NCBI GenBank assembly: GCA_963277665.1
Contig: OY728160.1
Coordinates: forward strand, 46,794,605-46,858,604
Length of the DNA: 64,000 nucleotides
Direction of reading: 5' to 3'
Source: Viscum album
Lineage: Eukaryota > Streptophyta > Magnoliopsida > Santalales > Viscaceae
Made by a program: the position numbers and the translations under genes. Below, in pieces: positions 36,250 to 47,930 of the stretch. How positions within the stretch are numbered: the stretch's first letter is position 1; each line of letters starts with the position of its first letter. Below the pieces are notes generated by a model. That model made no database searches. It was not told the DNA's origin and saw only the letters and a program-made list of their open reading frames with translations.

Positions 36250-39200
36250 TTAAAAAATAATTATTTTATTTTATTTTTAAAAAGTATAGGTTTAAGATAA
36301 AACAAGGAAAAAAATGAACCATGAAAAATTATAGGGTTCTGAAATGATGAAGTCCAAGGTAATACCCTCTCACTAGGTTCACCCCTTAAGGAGAAAAGAT
36401 CCCAAGCTAGAGAAGAAAGTAATCCTCACTCCTTTAGAATCCATGGAAGTAAGTAAATCATTAATTTTTTTTTCTTTCCAGGTGTAAAGGACATCCATGT
36501 TGTTGTTGATAATACCCCTACACCTATGGATTATATATGAGATTGACCAAGGGATGGGATATAATACATACAAAGAATTATTAATTTTTATGGAGTCTAT
36601 TTCAACTTCCAAAAGACCAATATTTTTATGACTACATAGGAGGAGGCCTATTAACATTGAATTAGTTTCATCCCAGAGAGAGTTACCTTTTCTAAATCAC
36701 ATAGTGAAAGTAAGGATAAATGATACCTCAGGATCACAAAAAATTCCAGCACCCCATATAGTACCCATTTTACATGATCCATCCATGTTGAGCTTAAGAC
36801 TAGAATTGTGAGGATAAAAACAGACCCATCAACACTGGTTGACACTAAGGATAGAGTGATACAACATTATATCAGCTAAGAGTGATATAAGGGATTGATA
36901 ATATTCCCAGTTATTTAAGAGTTGAGTCAAATAAATCAACAGGTTATTGGTTTTGATAGAAATGGTTTTTCTTGTACATGTGATTCCATCATAGAGATCT
37001 TTGTTCCTCACCTTACAAATACAACTACTTAATTCTGGTAAGATCAAAGATATTTTCTTATTCTCAAGGATGAAGGTTACCTCTATCTGGAACTAGAGAT
37101 TGAGGAAATAGAGGCCCAGTGACTCTTTAGAAGGAAGACAAGTAAAGTCCCCTAATGGGTTCCACATAGTACATTCCCATTCATCTTCTAAGAATAGGTG
37201 ATATGAGGTATCTTACTGAGTCTCACTACAATAGGTGTACCTAAACACAAGGTTGATTCCTATTTTATTGATATTATCATCTGTGGGTAAAGAAAAATTC
37301 CTGAATTTACATTTGTGGAAGTTTAATTTTGTGGGGATCTCCTCACACCAATGCACCTAACCCTATTTTTATAGATAATTAGGACCCACCATCACTCTAC
37401 AAAAGTATTTTATAGAGAAGGATCCCAATAATGATCCTAAGAAAACACATTTATCTAGATTAGAGTTCATTATAATGAGGTCAAAGATTTCATCCTAGTT
37501 ATTGTCTAGAATAACATAGATGAATCCCAAGTTCATGATTTCTTGCATGAACATTATGTACAGTGTTGGGAATTCGTGAAATCTGAGCTTGGTACCGACC
37601 TAGTTGTGGTGCTAGAAATTAATATCACCCCTAAAAATGATCAAACTAGTATGGAATTAAATAGACAAAATATGAGGTTTAAGTATGGGATATAAAGAAG
37701 TAAAAATCCATCTAAGAAAGCCCAAAAACACTCCCATAATTTTCCACCACAAAATACCCCAAAGTTTCCATCCCTTAAGAACCTCCCACGAGATATTTTC
37801 TTACAGACATTGAATCTTGTCTGAGTATTCCTAAAATTTATTCCACCCTCCTTCAAAGACCTCACCATCCTAGACCTTTAATCCTAGGGGTGTTTTCCAT
37901 TATAATAAGAATCATAAATGAAAAAATATAGAATTTTATCGATTCCAGATATGACTCTTTTCAGTACCTTGAGCGATAAGAGAACATGCATGGGAATAGA
38001 GGAAAGGATTATATTCACTAGGGTTATTCTACCTCTGAATGATAAGAAATAGGTTTTCCAATTTATGATGTTTCCAATAATACTATCAAAAACCTTGTTT
38101 AAGTGGTGGATATGTAGTCCAATTGGGGATATCAGGGTTCCCAGATAGTCTATAGGGAAGTTTATTCTATGAATATCCGGTCTATTTTCTAGGAATCTTA
38201 CACACATGTCTGAGAATAAATTCAAAATTTAAATTCTACACTTATCTAAATTTACAACTTAGACACTCCATTTGTCATAATCCTCCTAGATCTTGTTGAC
38301 ACCATGAATTGACCTCTTACTGGAATTGAAAAAATGACTGTTCCATCTGTAAACATGAGATTAGAGATGCCACATAAGTGATACCCGTAATGGTAATGAA
38401 TGATATTTCCCATTAGGATGATTTTGTTAATGAAATAGATAAGATCATATTAATTGAGAGTGAATAGGATTGGGGATAACGAGTATCTTTACCTTAGTTG
38501 ATGAGCTTATTTGAAAAAAAACAATTCCCCCATGAAGAATATAGAAATCCATAAGGAACTAGAACACCTAAACAAGAGGTTAGAGTCCCACGATGAGAAT
38601 CCCATGCATGCAGACAACTTGAGAATAAAGTTCCATTCAATTACATAAAGATTTTTTCCATGTATAAATTGATTGAAATATCTTAACCAAGGTACTTTTT
38701 ATTGACTTTGCTAATCACTTCTTGAGATAAAACTATATCACCTTGGATCGTCCTCCCTTTGAAAAACTCATGTTGTTCTTAAGATATCATCAAGTTAGGT
38801 TCATTGATAGTATTTTTTTTATCACACTATCCATCACCTTATAAGGGAAGTTTCACATACTAATAGGTATGTATTTATTTATGGAAGACATGTATTTAAT
38901 CTTATGAATGAGCACTAGTGTAGTGAAACAAGACACACGAGGAAGACTACCACCATGAAAAAAGACCTATACTACATGCACCAGGTCACCCCTAGTCAGA
39001 TCCCTTGAGGATATGTAAAAGGATCATGAGAAGATATCTAGACCTAGTTCCCTATCTGAGATGAGTACACACACTACCTCATAGATATCCTTATGTTTAG
39101 GAATATATTCAAATAATTCATTCTTGAGATAAGAAAACATATGGGGAATGTTGTTAAAAATATCTGCATGTCTCCTTTCGTATCCTCCTTGCCCGCGGGG

Positions 39201-39300
39201 GTTATAACTTGAAATAAATATAATCTTCTTCCTTATTTGGATCATAATTTTTTATCTTATAGAGGATCATGTGTTTGATCTTGATGTCTGATCCATGAAG
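36250..39300 (-). pseudogene. Degenerate L1-type LINE ORF2: RT, zinc-binding motif and RNase H
   Basis: Read on the minus strand from 39245, fragments follow plant LINE ORF2 order. The RT start has GLDIFS and DLTRGDLVHVV, then VFFHGGSLPR, ISMWNFPYKVM and SFSKGGR. The RT end/thumb (38225-37884) shows FPIDYLGTLISP, NWKTYFLSFRGRITLV and SSIPMHVLLSLKVLK. Next come KEGGINFRN (37850), a zinc-finger-like YCSETQ...YHLFLEDEWECTMW (37240-37150) and RNase H (36820-36390: LNMDGS, EIDS). Many stops and frameshifts separate them. The apurinic endonuclease and ORF1 are not visible, so it is 5'-truncated or eroded. An AT-rich tail near 36250-36290 may mark the 3' end. Confidence 0.85.
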
Positions 39301-40077
39301 AACATATTCCTTAGATATTCTAATTTATTTCTTTAGAATATAAATTCAAGAATATTGAATTTTACCCAATTAGAACTTCAAAATATTACTAAGTGTTAAT
39401 GTATTATGATTAACACAAAGCCTTATAATAAAGTTTTATGTTTTGGATCAAATAATTATGCTCAGTTATAAAATACTTATGTTCAGAGACTACCATTTTT
39501 TAATTTTATTCTCAAATATTTTCATTTTTCTTAAAGCCCAATGATCCATTAAATCCTTATGATAAATACTTATGATTATCCAATCCATTTATTAAAGATT
39601 TACATTTAGGGACTTTTCCATTTTTCTTATTCTATAATAAAGTATTATGAAGAGGCTCAAAGACTTATGATCATTATTTTTCAATTTTTCTTATTTTAGT
39701 TCCATGTTTTAGAATTTCAATAAGTTACTTCTAGTATTTTTAAAAAAAATAACTCCATCCCTTATAAATCACTTTAAAACAGTATCCAAGGAATATTTAT
39801 ACTATTATTAGTGAACATCAATATCCACACACTATATATGTAATCTTCATTTCTTTAGTTCAAAGGCTTATAATATTGCGATTAATCTTCTTCCTCAGGT
39901 CTCCATAAAAAAATTCACTAAGTCCTAAATTTAAACTGAGTGAAGTGACCATATAAATATTTATTATATGGGCCATGAGATCAAGTTCAATCGACCATGT
40001 GAAGCTATAATTTTGGATCAACTGTATGACCACTGCCATATATTAGCTAAAACTAAACCAACTATTTTCTAGAAATA
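39301..40077. other. AT-rich DNA between LINE remnant and chromovirus
   Basis: No gene or repeat recognised. It may include the eroded 5' part of the LINE, but I cannot read an endonuclease domain in it. Confidence 0.5.
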
Positions 40078-40134
40078 CTTATTGTAACAAAACAAACTTT
40101 CAATAATGGAAATCCCTCTTGATCTAATTAAATG

Positions 40135-40150
40135 TCTCTTTATGTAAAAT
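40135..40150. repeat. SINE target-site duplication (left)
   Basis: Perfect 16-bp match to 40296-40311. Confidence 0.95.
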
Positions 40151-40295
40151 AAAAAATTGGGTACAACAACCATGAAAGCGGAACACACACAAGGAAACAA
40201 AATACAGGTAAATTTTCCAGCCCAAGGACTCGACCCCGCGACCTCGTCCCAAAGCCCTCCCCTCCCGCACCACCCCACCCGAGCATGGGGGGCTA
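40151..40295 (-). mobile_element. tRNA-derived SINE inserted in the 5' LTR
   Basis: A 145-bp GC-rich insertion present in the 5' LTR and exactly absent from the 3' LTR (pre-insertion site near 47985-48000). It is bounded by a perfect 16-bp direct repeat TCTCTTTATGTAAAAT (40135-40150 and 40296-40311). On the minus strand an A-box-like GCTCGGGTGG lies near the 5' end, and GGGTCGAGTCC, one base from the B-box consensus GGTTCGANNCC, follows at a normal spacing. The 3' end is a short T run (CCCAATTTTTT) rather than a long poly(A). Internal Pol III promoter, size and long target duplication together define a plant SINE. Family name not assigned. Confidence 0.92.
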
Positions 40296-40311
40296 TCTCT
40301 TTATGTAAAAT
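40296..40311. repeat. SINE target-site duplication (right)
   Basis: Perfect 16-bp match to 40135-40150; the LTR continues in register after it. Confidence 0.95.
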
Positions 40312-40399
40312 ATTTATATAAAATGTCAAGTTCTTTGGTTTTATTTTAATAATTGTGACCGTTTCTAATATTTCCTTTAAACAGTGATCACATTATTAG

Positions 40400-40407
40400 T
40401 ATAAATA
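40400..40407 (+). promoter_or_regulatory. Upstream TATA box in chromovirus LTR
   Basis: TATAAATA 50 bp before the ATG of the LTR-internal ORF; conserved at 48088-48095 in the 3' LTR at the same distance from the equivalent ATG. Confidence 0.5.
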
Positions 40408-40449
40408 TAGGGTTTTAACAAATCCAATTTTACTCAGACAAAGGAAGTG

Positions 40450-40719
40450 ATGGCCTTATACAGTAGAATTGCTCCATACGAAGCACATTTGTCGGAGCTA
40501 GGAAAAGAGGTGGCATAATTGGGCTTCTCTCTTGACCAAGACCAAGCCGAGATTTATCATGTCAAGCTCGAACGGAACCGTCTATGGGATAAGTGGAATT
40601 TGATAGAGATCACCATGCGTGCAATGTTATCCGAGCCACCCCAAGAGTCTATCACCATCGTGCACCTTACCCTTAGGTCTTATGAGGCAGTTTTAAGGGG
40701 TTATGTAAAAAATTCCTAG
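40450..40719 (+). pseudogene. Small ORF inside the chromovirus LTR (5' copy, one internal stop)
   Basis: Starts with ATG at 40450 and reads 89 residues to TAG at 40717-40719 with a single in-frame TAA at codon 23 (40516-40518). The product is charged and amphipathic (SRIAPYEAHLSELGKEV; LERNRLWDKWNLIEITMRAM; LSEPPQESITIVHLTLRSYE). I recognise no domain. The 3' LTR copy stays in the same frame across the region and has its own, different stop. It may be an LTR-encoded accessory peptide, a captured host fragment or chance; conservation of frame argues mildly against chance. Confidence 0.45.
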
Positions 40720-41557
40720 AACTATGTGTATGTACATTATTTTTGTATATAATAATGAATATACTTTCATTTTAATTTTGTTACCTTGTAAATAAATTTT
40801 AAAGCACAAATAGTATTTTTAGTTAATGTTCAACTAAGAAATATATTTTGATGAATTAATGGATTTTTAAATTAAATAATATTTTAATAAAATATTATTA
40901 TTATTATTAAATTATTTTTTTATTAAATATAAATGATCATATAATTTTATGCATGCAATTGTAATTTTTATTAAGGTTTGAAAGCCATTTTTGTCAAAAC
41001 CCATGAATTTTTGATAAATGTCAGTTTTTATTTTGAAAGTAAAAATTAACATATTTAGAAAATTATTTAGATAAAATGAATATTATTTCTAGAATCAGGA
41101 CATCGAAATTATCCAATGGTTAATTTTTCATAATTTTCTAAGATAGTCAAATTTTTGGGTCAAAATTAAATACCGTTTAAATATATAATGTGTTTTATGA
41201 CATCATAATGACCCAATAGTGATTTAATAAAATAATATAAACCTTATTTTAGGCCAATATATGTTTTACCATTAAAATAATGTGATTTTGGGTTTTTTTA
41301 TTTATTTTACAAAGCTTTAGTGGACCCTTCAAGACTTATTAAATATTTTGTTTTTTAAATTGTTTTCCTTGGGAGTGTGACTCACCTGCACATTAGCAAC
41401 CCCATTATTTTAATAAGTTAGGAATTTGGCCTTATAAAATATTTTTTACACTTACCTTTTCCAAAAACTATGGGAAAAAACCATGGGCTGGTTTGTGGTT
41501 TGGATTAGTTTAATGTGAGGGTCTCAAACCTAAATAATAAAGAATTCCCTCACCTTT

Positions 41558-41569
41558 CCTATATAAACC
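41558..41569 (+). promoter_or_regulatory. Main TATA box of the chromovirus LTR
   Basis: CTATATAAACCC, conserved at 49248-49259 in the 3' LTR and followed by a pyrimidine-rich leader. It is the likelier promoter of the genomic transcript because it leaves a conventional R-U5 downstream. Confidence 0.6.
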
Positions 41570-42889
41570 CACCCAAGATACCACTCCCTCTTTACTCAAA
41601 GCCTTTTTAGTTCATCCAAACCTTGCCCTATTCTCTCTATAATCCTCCCAAGGTTCCCCAAGCTCCCAATAAGACTCTCTCAAACCTCTCTCTAGCCTTT
41701 GGAAGCATACTTCCAAGTTAGGGTTTTTCTTCCTTTCTCATTTTTGTCCAATTTTCTTAATGTTGTTATGCCCTTTTAATTTAAATTATAAATGTTGGGG
41801 CATGGTTTCTAACCTCCCCCATACTACCCTATTTATGTTTTAATTATGGGATACCCCTTTCTCTTTAATTAAATTCCTCCCATGTACACCCGTTACCATG
41901 CCGAAATTCCAAAAGGAAGTTCTCTCTCCTCATTTACATTCAAGCAATTATTTTGTTCCATGGATCTAATTTCTATTATATTTGTTGGGACATGTATATA
42001 TATGACCCTATTACTATCCATGTCATGTAAATATTATGATACACCCATTTCTGTCTCATCAACTATTTTTATAAATTCTTACGTCACGCCGTTACGCTGC
42101 CAAAATTGCACCGATTTTCCAAACCATTTCCATTGTGTAGTGAATACCATGCCCATTTCTCTATAAAAGGTATTCACCTTTATGCACATTTAATTATTGA
42201 TTATAAAGTTTCATGTATGAATTCCACATTCCTTTATCATGGAATAATTGATTATGTATTATTAATCCATGTTATATGACCCATGTGGCACACTTATGCA
42301 TGAAATGAACGGTTTAAGAAGGGTGCACCCTTATAGCACTCCAATGCATTGAGTAAAGTATATTATCATGATACGTCATGTGCAATGGGTGTTGACTCAT
42401 GCTAATTCAAGTTCAAAAATGTTTTACTCGTGCTTCATGTGCAATGAGGATTTACTCATGCTCCTTGTGCAATGAGCCTTGGATTATGATAATTCCATGT
42501 TAAGTGTTGTTGCCACATTTCCATGTTATGATTATCATGCTTTATCATGACTTTATGTTTATGCTTCTATTGTGCTCTATTTATATAACTATTGTCTAAC
42601 ATGTATTGTATTCCTCATGTTATTCCATGATTATTCCCTTATTGGGCTTTATAGATCACCTTTTTTATGCATGTCCTCAGGTTATCCCATGCAATGCTAA
42701 GTATGAGGGAATGTAGTGGTCATGTAAAGGAAGTTTTCAATAAAGATGTTGTTTTTCATGTTTTAAGTTGTTATGTAATGATCCTAAGACCCAAAGACAC
42801 TAGACCTCTCGATCTTCTATGTTGTATCAAGTAAAGTTTATGTAACAAATTATGTTTAATTATGTAATAAAATCGTAGGGTTTTTATAG

Positions 42890-42902
42890 TTGGTATCAGA
42901 GG
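42890..42902 (+). other. Primer binding site, tRNA-iMet type
   Basis: TTGGTATCAGAGG directly after the 5' LTR, one base from the canonical plant iMet site. The leader from 42903 to about 43390 holds no gene. Confidence 0.9.
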
Positions 42903-43389
42903 ATAGGTTTATTTATTTTTGGGATTAGGATTAGAAAAACCTAGTAAAGCCTTAGAGATAAGACTGAGTATAATAAAAACATCCCTAAGTTTTGGTGAGT
43001 ATTGAGTAAGTTTTTTATCAAGAAAATACATCCCTATCTAGATACAAGTAGGTAGAGGCGGCTCTGGCATAGATGTATCCTAGTGGTAAAACCCAAAAAC
43101 ACTGATTTGAGCTGGACTCGAACTGGAACTGGTGCACAACAATGGGACTTGATGCACACTTTATTATGACACTCCCAGGGTATATGATTTGGTAAATTCA
43201 AAAGCTTAGTATGAACCATTATTAAGGAAAAAAAGTGCCCTAAGAATAAATATTATAAAGTAGATCATGGATAATATAGACTGAAGCTAATAGATTCATA
43301 TGTTAAGGAAATAAAAGTTATTTATAAGTCATCAGTTTTGTCCTTGTATTACCCTTTATGTGTTACCCCTAACTTTCATTTTATTCCAT

Positions 43390-44480
43390 CCAATGGCCGA
43401 TAATAGGAGGACTCAGGCTAACAACCGATGTGAAGATCAATGTGATGACTGTACTAATGAGATTCCCAATCCAATGGGAGCAGGAATCACAAAATTTGTC
43501 ACGCTTCTCTCTCAAATAACTCAAGATTTAAATAGAAACATGGTTCAAGAGTAACATTAAACCCCCCTATGAAAGAACAAGTCTCTATCGAGAGCTTCAT
43601 GAGACAAAGGCCTCCTACTTTTAATGGATCATCTAATCCCTCAATTGCTGAACAATGGATCAAATCCATTGAAAAGATCTTCTCCATCATTCAATGTTCT
43701 GAACAAGAGAAGGTTCTCATGGTTTCTTATTATATGGAGGGTGAAGCTAAACCATGGTGGACGTTGATAAAAAATACTAAGACCGAGGAGGAGATCGAGG
43801 TGTTGGAATGGAAGGATTTATAGAAGATGTTTTTCGATAAATATTTTCCGTGCACCCTCCGACTTAAGATGGAAAGGCACTTCTTTTCCATAAATAAAAA
43901 AGGCGAAGAATCTATTGGAGCGTATGAGGAAAACTTCACAAGGCTTACACTATATGCTTCCAGCTTTGTTGTTACCCCCGAATGCAAGGTTGACCACTTC
44001 TTTGGTGGGCTGAAACCTAGACTTTGGAAAGTGCTGGAAATCCATGACATTGAAAGCTATGAGAAAATTGTCCGATGTGACCTCAAGGTTTAAATAGAGA
44101 TCAGAGAATCTCAGGGGTATCATGGGGATAAGAAGTGTAAGGTGGAATTCAATGCTGGCAGTCCGATGGATAAATTGAATGGTGCTAAGAAGATCCGGCA
44201 CCCCACATGCCAAAGGTGCAGAAAGAAGCACCCTAAAAACTTCCTAAAGGGGATGAAGAAATGCTATAGGTGTGGAAGAGAAGGGCACCTAGATGTTAAT
44301 TGTCAGTAATAAAGACCTGCAGCTGCGAAAGAGGAGAGTAACCCTCCGTTTTAACCACAACACATGGTTCATTTCTACAACTTCAAAAAACCTGGGCATC
44401 ATGAAAATCAGTGCCCTAAGCCAAGGGTTTTTGGAGGCAACCAATAACCTATAAGGCAACAAGGGAGAGAATTTTCCATC
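43390..44480 (+). pseudogene. Tekay-type gag, broken
   Basis: Begins near MADNRRTQANN (43393). The capsid homology block follows: SIESFMRQRPPTFNGSSNPS, EQWIKSIEKIF, MVSYYMEGEAKPWW, then FDKYFPCTLRLKMERHF, GAYEENFTRLTLYAS and HFFGGLKPRLWKVLE. Two CCHC knuckles are visible: CYRCGREGHLDVNC (about 44263) and a second, degraded YNFKKPGHHENQC (first Cys lost) near 44376-44415. In-frame stops occur near 43552, 43820, 44092 and 44308 among others. The capsid proteins package element RNA in cytoplasmic particles; this copy cannot. Confidence 0.88.
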
Positions 44481-46460
44481 ACTACTACCAAATTGAATCC
44501 CAAAAACGAAGTGGTGATAGGTAAACTAGTTATTAATTAAAGAATAGAAAATTTACTTTTTGATTCAGGTTCTACACATTGTTTTATATCTCAAAAGTTT
44601 AGTAGAACAATCCCAACACCACCACAAATCATGGAAGTGAAGATGTTGGTGAGTACAAAAAATGGGGAAATCATTGTGTCCCATGAATATAACTACTCCC
44701 CTGTCATAATATATGGATTTAACTTCCCAGTGAACCTTTTCATAATCCCTCTGGTTGAATTTGATGTAATTCTTTCCACGGATTGACTTTTATTATATAG
44801 AGCCAACATAAATTGCTGTGAGAGGGAAATTGCTCTCTATGTGGAGAATCGACCCCCGATTATTTACAAGTTCAAGGAGGAAGATGAACCTTCTTTAGCT
44901 CCATCATCTCAAGCGTGGATAATATTTCCCTATGAGCATGCGTATATGGCTCAGATGATTGAGTCTAAGGATGAAACCATCCTAGAAGACATGCCTATTT
45001 TGAAGGAATTTTCTGAATTATTTCTGGAGGAATTTCTTGGTCTTCCTCCTGGAAGAGATGTTGAATTCAAAATTGATCTTATACCTGGGGCATTTCCAAT
45101 ATCCAAGACTCTGTATAGAATGGCTATTGTGGAGCTTGAGGGGATGAAGAAACAACTACAGGAGAATCTGAATAAAGGGTTTATATGCCCATGTGCTTCA
45201 ACATGGGGTGCACCAGTCCTCTTCATCAAGAAGGATGGGTCAATGCACCTTTGCATCTATTATTGTGAACTTAACAAAATCATGATAAAGAACAAGTATC
45301 CTATCACACAAATTGATGACTTGTTGGATCAGCTGCGTGGAGTATGATACTTCTCCAAGGTGGATTTGCGGTCGGGATATTATCAAGTAAGGGTGAAGAA
45401 GGAAGATATCCCCAAGACTGCTTTTCATACAAGATACATGCACTATGAATTCATAGTAATGCCTTTAAGACTCACTAATGCTCCAGAAATATTTATGAAC
45501 TTTATTAATAGAGTCTTTAGAGATTACCTCGACAAATTTGTGGTAGTCTTTATTGATGATATTATGATATACTCCAAAACCAAGGAGGATCATGAGCAGC
45601 ATCTAAGAACTGTACTAGAGACCTTGTGGAAGGAGAAGCTCTATGAAAAGTACAACAAGTGTGAGTTCTGGTTGAATGAGGTCTCCTTCTTGGGCCATAT
45701 CATCACAAGCAATGAGATATCTATGTATCCCTCCAAAACAGATGTAATTGAGGGATGAACTAGGCCAACATCGGTAACAGATATCCATAGATTTTTAGGA
45801 TTAACTGGATATTATCGACGATTTTTGAGAATTTTTTCATGATTTTCCAACCCTATTACCAAGTTAACTCGGAATGGAGTAAATGTTTCTTGGAGTGATG
45901 AATTGAAAGAAAGCTTCAAGGAGTTGAAAAAGGAGGCTTATCACTGCACCCGTGCTCACTTTACCCACCAGTGAGGAACTTTTTATGGTATTCAGTGATG
46001 ATTTGAAGAAGGGACTGAGATGTGTGTTGATGAAAAACGAAAAAGTCATTGCATAAACTTCAAGAAAATTAAAGGTTCATGAATAGAACTATCCAACACA
46101 TGAAATCGAGTTGGCTGCAATGATCTTTTCTTTGAAAATTTGGTGGCATTATCTATTTGGGGAGAAGTGTGAAATATATATGGACCACAAAAGCCTCAAG
46201 TATATATTCACACAGAAAGAGTTGAACATGCGCCAAATAAGATGGTTAGAGCTGATCAAAGACTATGACTACTCAATCCATTACCACCCTGGGAAAGTAA
46301 ACATGGTGGTTGAATCCCTAAGTAGAAATGACCCAGCGATCCTATCATTGATGAGAATTGAAAAGGATCCAATCTTCTTAGATTTGATAAAGATGGACAT
46401 GGGAATCATAAAGAAGGGAACATCATCAATCCTTTCACAAATTAGTGCTCAACCATCATT
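44480..46460 (+). pseudogene. Tekay-type protease, RT and RNase H, broken
   Basis: Protease active site LLFDSGSTHCF at about 44548, then FDVILSTD (44760). RT shows [33 protein letters not shown] (the usual Asp before Tyr is Tyr here), [36 protein letters not shown] and the catalytic [13 protein letters not shown] near 45548-45588. The connection FLGLTGYYRRF follows. RNase H shows the LAAMIFSLKIWWHYLFGEKC block, DHKSLKYIFTQKELNMRQIRWLE and the HPGKVNMVVESLSR end at about 46320. Stops at about 45346 and 45757 and a frameshift near 45930 break it. Many stops fit C-to-T or G-to-A decay. Confidence 0.9.
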
Positions 46461-47900
46461 TTTGTAAAGGTTAAAGGATGCTCGAAAGGATGATGTGGGA
46501 ATTCATGAAAAAGTGGAAGCTATCAGAAAAGGGAAATCCCTGGAGTTTAATGTTAATGAATAAGGAATTGTGAGATTTGGGAAAAGACTATGTGTTCCAT
46601 TAAGTCCGGAGTTGAAGAAGGAACTTTTGGATGATTAACATAGTTCAAAATTTTATATTCACCCACGAAACACAAAGATGTATAGATATCTCCAAGAGAA
46701 TAATTGGTGGGATAATATGAAGAAGGAGATCACTGAATATACATCAAAGTTCCTGGTGTGTCAGAAAGTGAAGGCAGAGAGGCAGAAGTATAAAGGGATG
46801 ATGCAACCATTGCCCATACCAGAATGGAAATGGAAGAACATCACCATGGACTTTGTAACTGGACTTCCAAAGACATCCAAAGGAAACAATGCAATCTGGG
46901 TTGTTGTGGATCATCTTATAAAGGCTGCACACTTCATTTCTATTTGGGAGGATTTCTCATTGGATCAACTGGTACAGATATATATCAGGGAAGTGGTAAG
47001 GATGAATGGAGTACCACTATATATTGTGTCCAATTGAGATCCAAGATTCACCTCTAAGTTTTGGAAGAGTTTTCAACATTCTCTGAATACTGAATTGAAA
47101 TTCAGTACATCCTATCATCCTCAAACTAATGGCCAATCTGAGCAGACTATCTAAACACTTGAGGACATGTTGAGAGCATTCTCAATGGACTTTAAAGGAG
47201 GATGGGATCAAAATATTCCTCTAGTTGAGTTCTCTTATAATAACAGTTTCCAATCTAGCATCAAAATGGCACCATGTGAATCCCTTTATGGGAAAAGGTG
47301 CAGAACACCGACGTGTTGGGATGAGGTCGGTGAGCGTAAGCTTCTTGGACCAGAAATGGTCGAAGAAATGGTGGAGAAGGTGAAAACCATTCAGAAGAAT
47401 ATCAAGGTAGCCCAGAGTCAACAAAAGAGTTATGCAGATAACCATCGATGAGACCTTGAGTTTAAAGTTTGGGACATGGTATTTCTACGCATATCTCCAT
47501 GGAATAAGTTCATGAGGTTTGGAAAGAAAGGGAAGTTAAGTCCAAGGTACATCGACCCCTTCGAGATTCTGGATCATGTCGGGGTTATGGCCTATCGATT
47601 GGAACTTCCACCTACCATGGCCAAAGTTCATGATGTCTTTCATGTATACCTATTAAGTAAGTACATACCAGACCCTTCACATGTACTCTTTTCAGAGGTG
47701 GTACAGTTAGAGGGTGATATTTCTTATGAGGAGAAACTAGTGAATATATTAGATCATAGAGAAAAAGTTCTACAAAATAAGACATTTCCCCTTGTCAAGG
47801 TGTCATGGAGAAACCACAAGTTTGAAGAAGAGACATGATAATCAGAGGAAATGATGAAGCAGAGTTACCCACATCTGTTTTAGTGTGGGAAAAGGAAAAT
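46460..47900 (+). pseudogene. Tekay-type integrase with C-terminal chromodomain, broken
   Basis: The HHCC region is partly readable: IHPRNTKMYRYLQENNWWDN, then FLVCQKVKAERQK. Catalytic core: ITMDFVTGLPKTSKG (first Asp near 46851), [12 protein letters not shown] with a stop in place of Arg (CGA to TGA, 47036), and [10 protein letters not shown] (Glu near 47143). Further stops at about 47152 (CAA to TAA) and 47450 (CGA to TGA). The GPFEIL-like fold appears as DPFEILDHVGVMAYRLELPP. The chromodomain covers about 47710-47870: ISYEEKLVNILDHREKV, LVKVSWRNHKFEEET, then TGA where this motif normally has Trp. Chromodomains of this class are thought to steer integration toward heterochromatin. Confidence 0.92.
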
Positions 47901-47914
47901 TTGAGGGAGAAATT

Positions 47915-47930
47915 TCTTAAGGGGGAATAT
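47915..47930 (+). other. Polypurine tract of the Tekay-type chromovirus
   Basis: AAGGGGGAATAT-like purine run directly before the 3' LTR start TGTAACGACCC. Confidence 0.8.

Larger units (their letters stand above)
40083..42888 (+). repeat. 5' LTR of the Tekay-type chromovirus (contains a SINE)
   Basis: Begins TGTAACAAAAC and ends TTTTTATA before the primer site. Contains a nested SINE (40151-40295), TATA boxes at about 40400 and 41559, a small ORF at 40450, and short repeats around ATGTGCAATGAG (42380-42490). Confidence 0.9.

Noticed and set aside
40201..40295. GC-rich stretch with B-box that could be a tRNA gene
   Set aside because: No cloverleaf can be formed, the element continues to a T-rich 3' end, and a 16-bp target duplication flanks it; SINE explains all of this.
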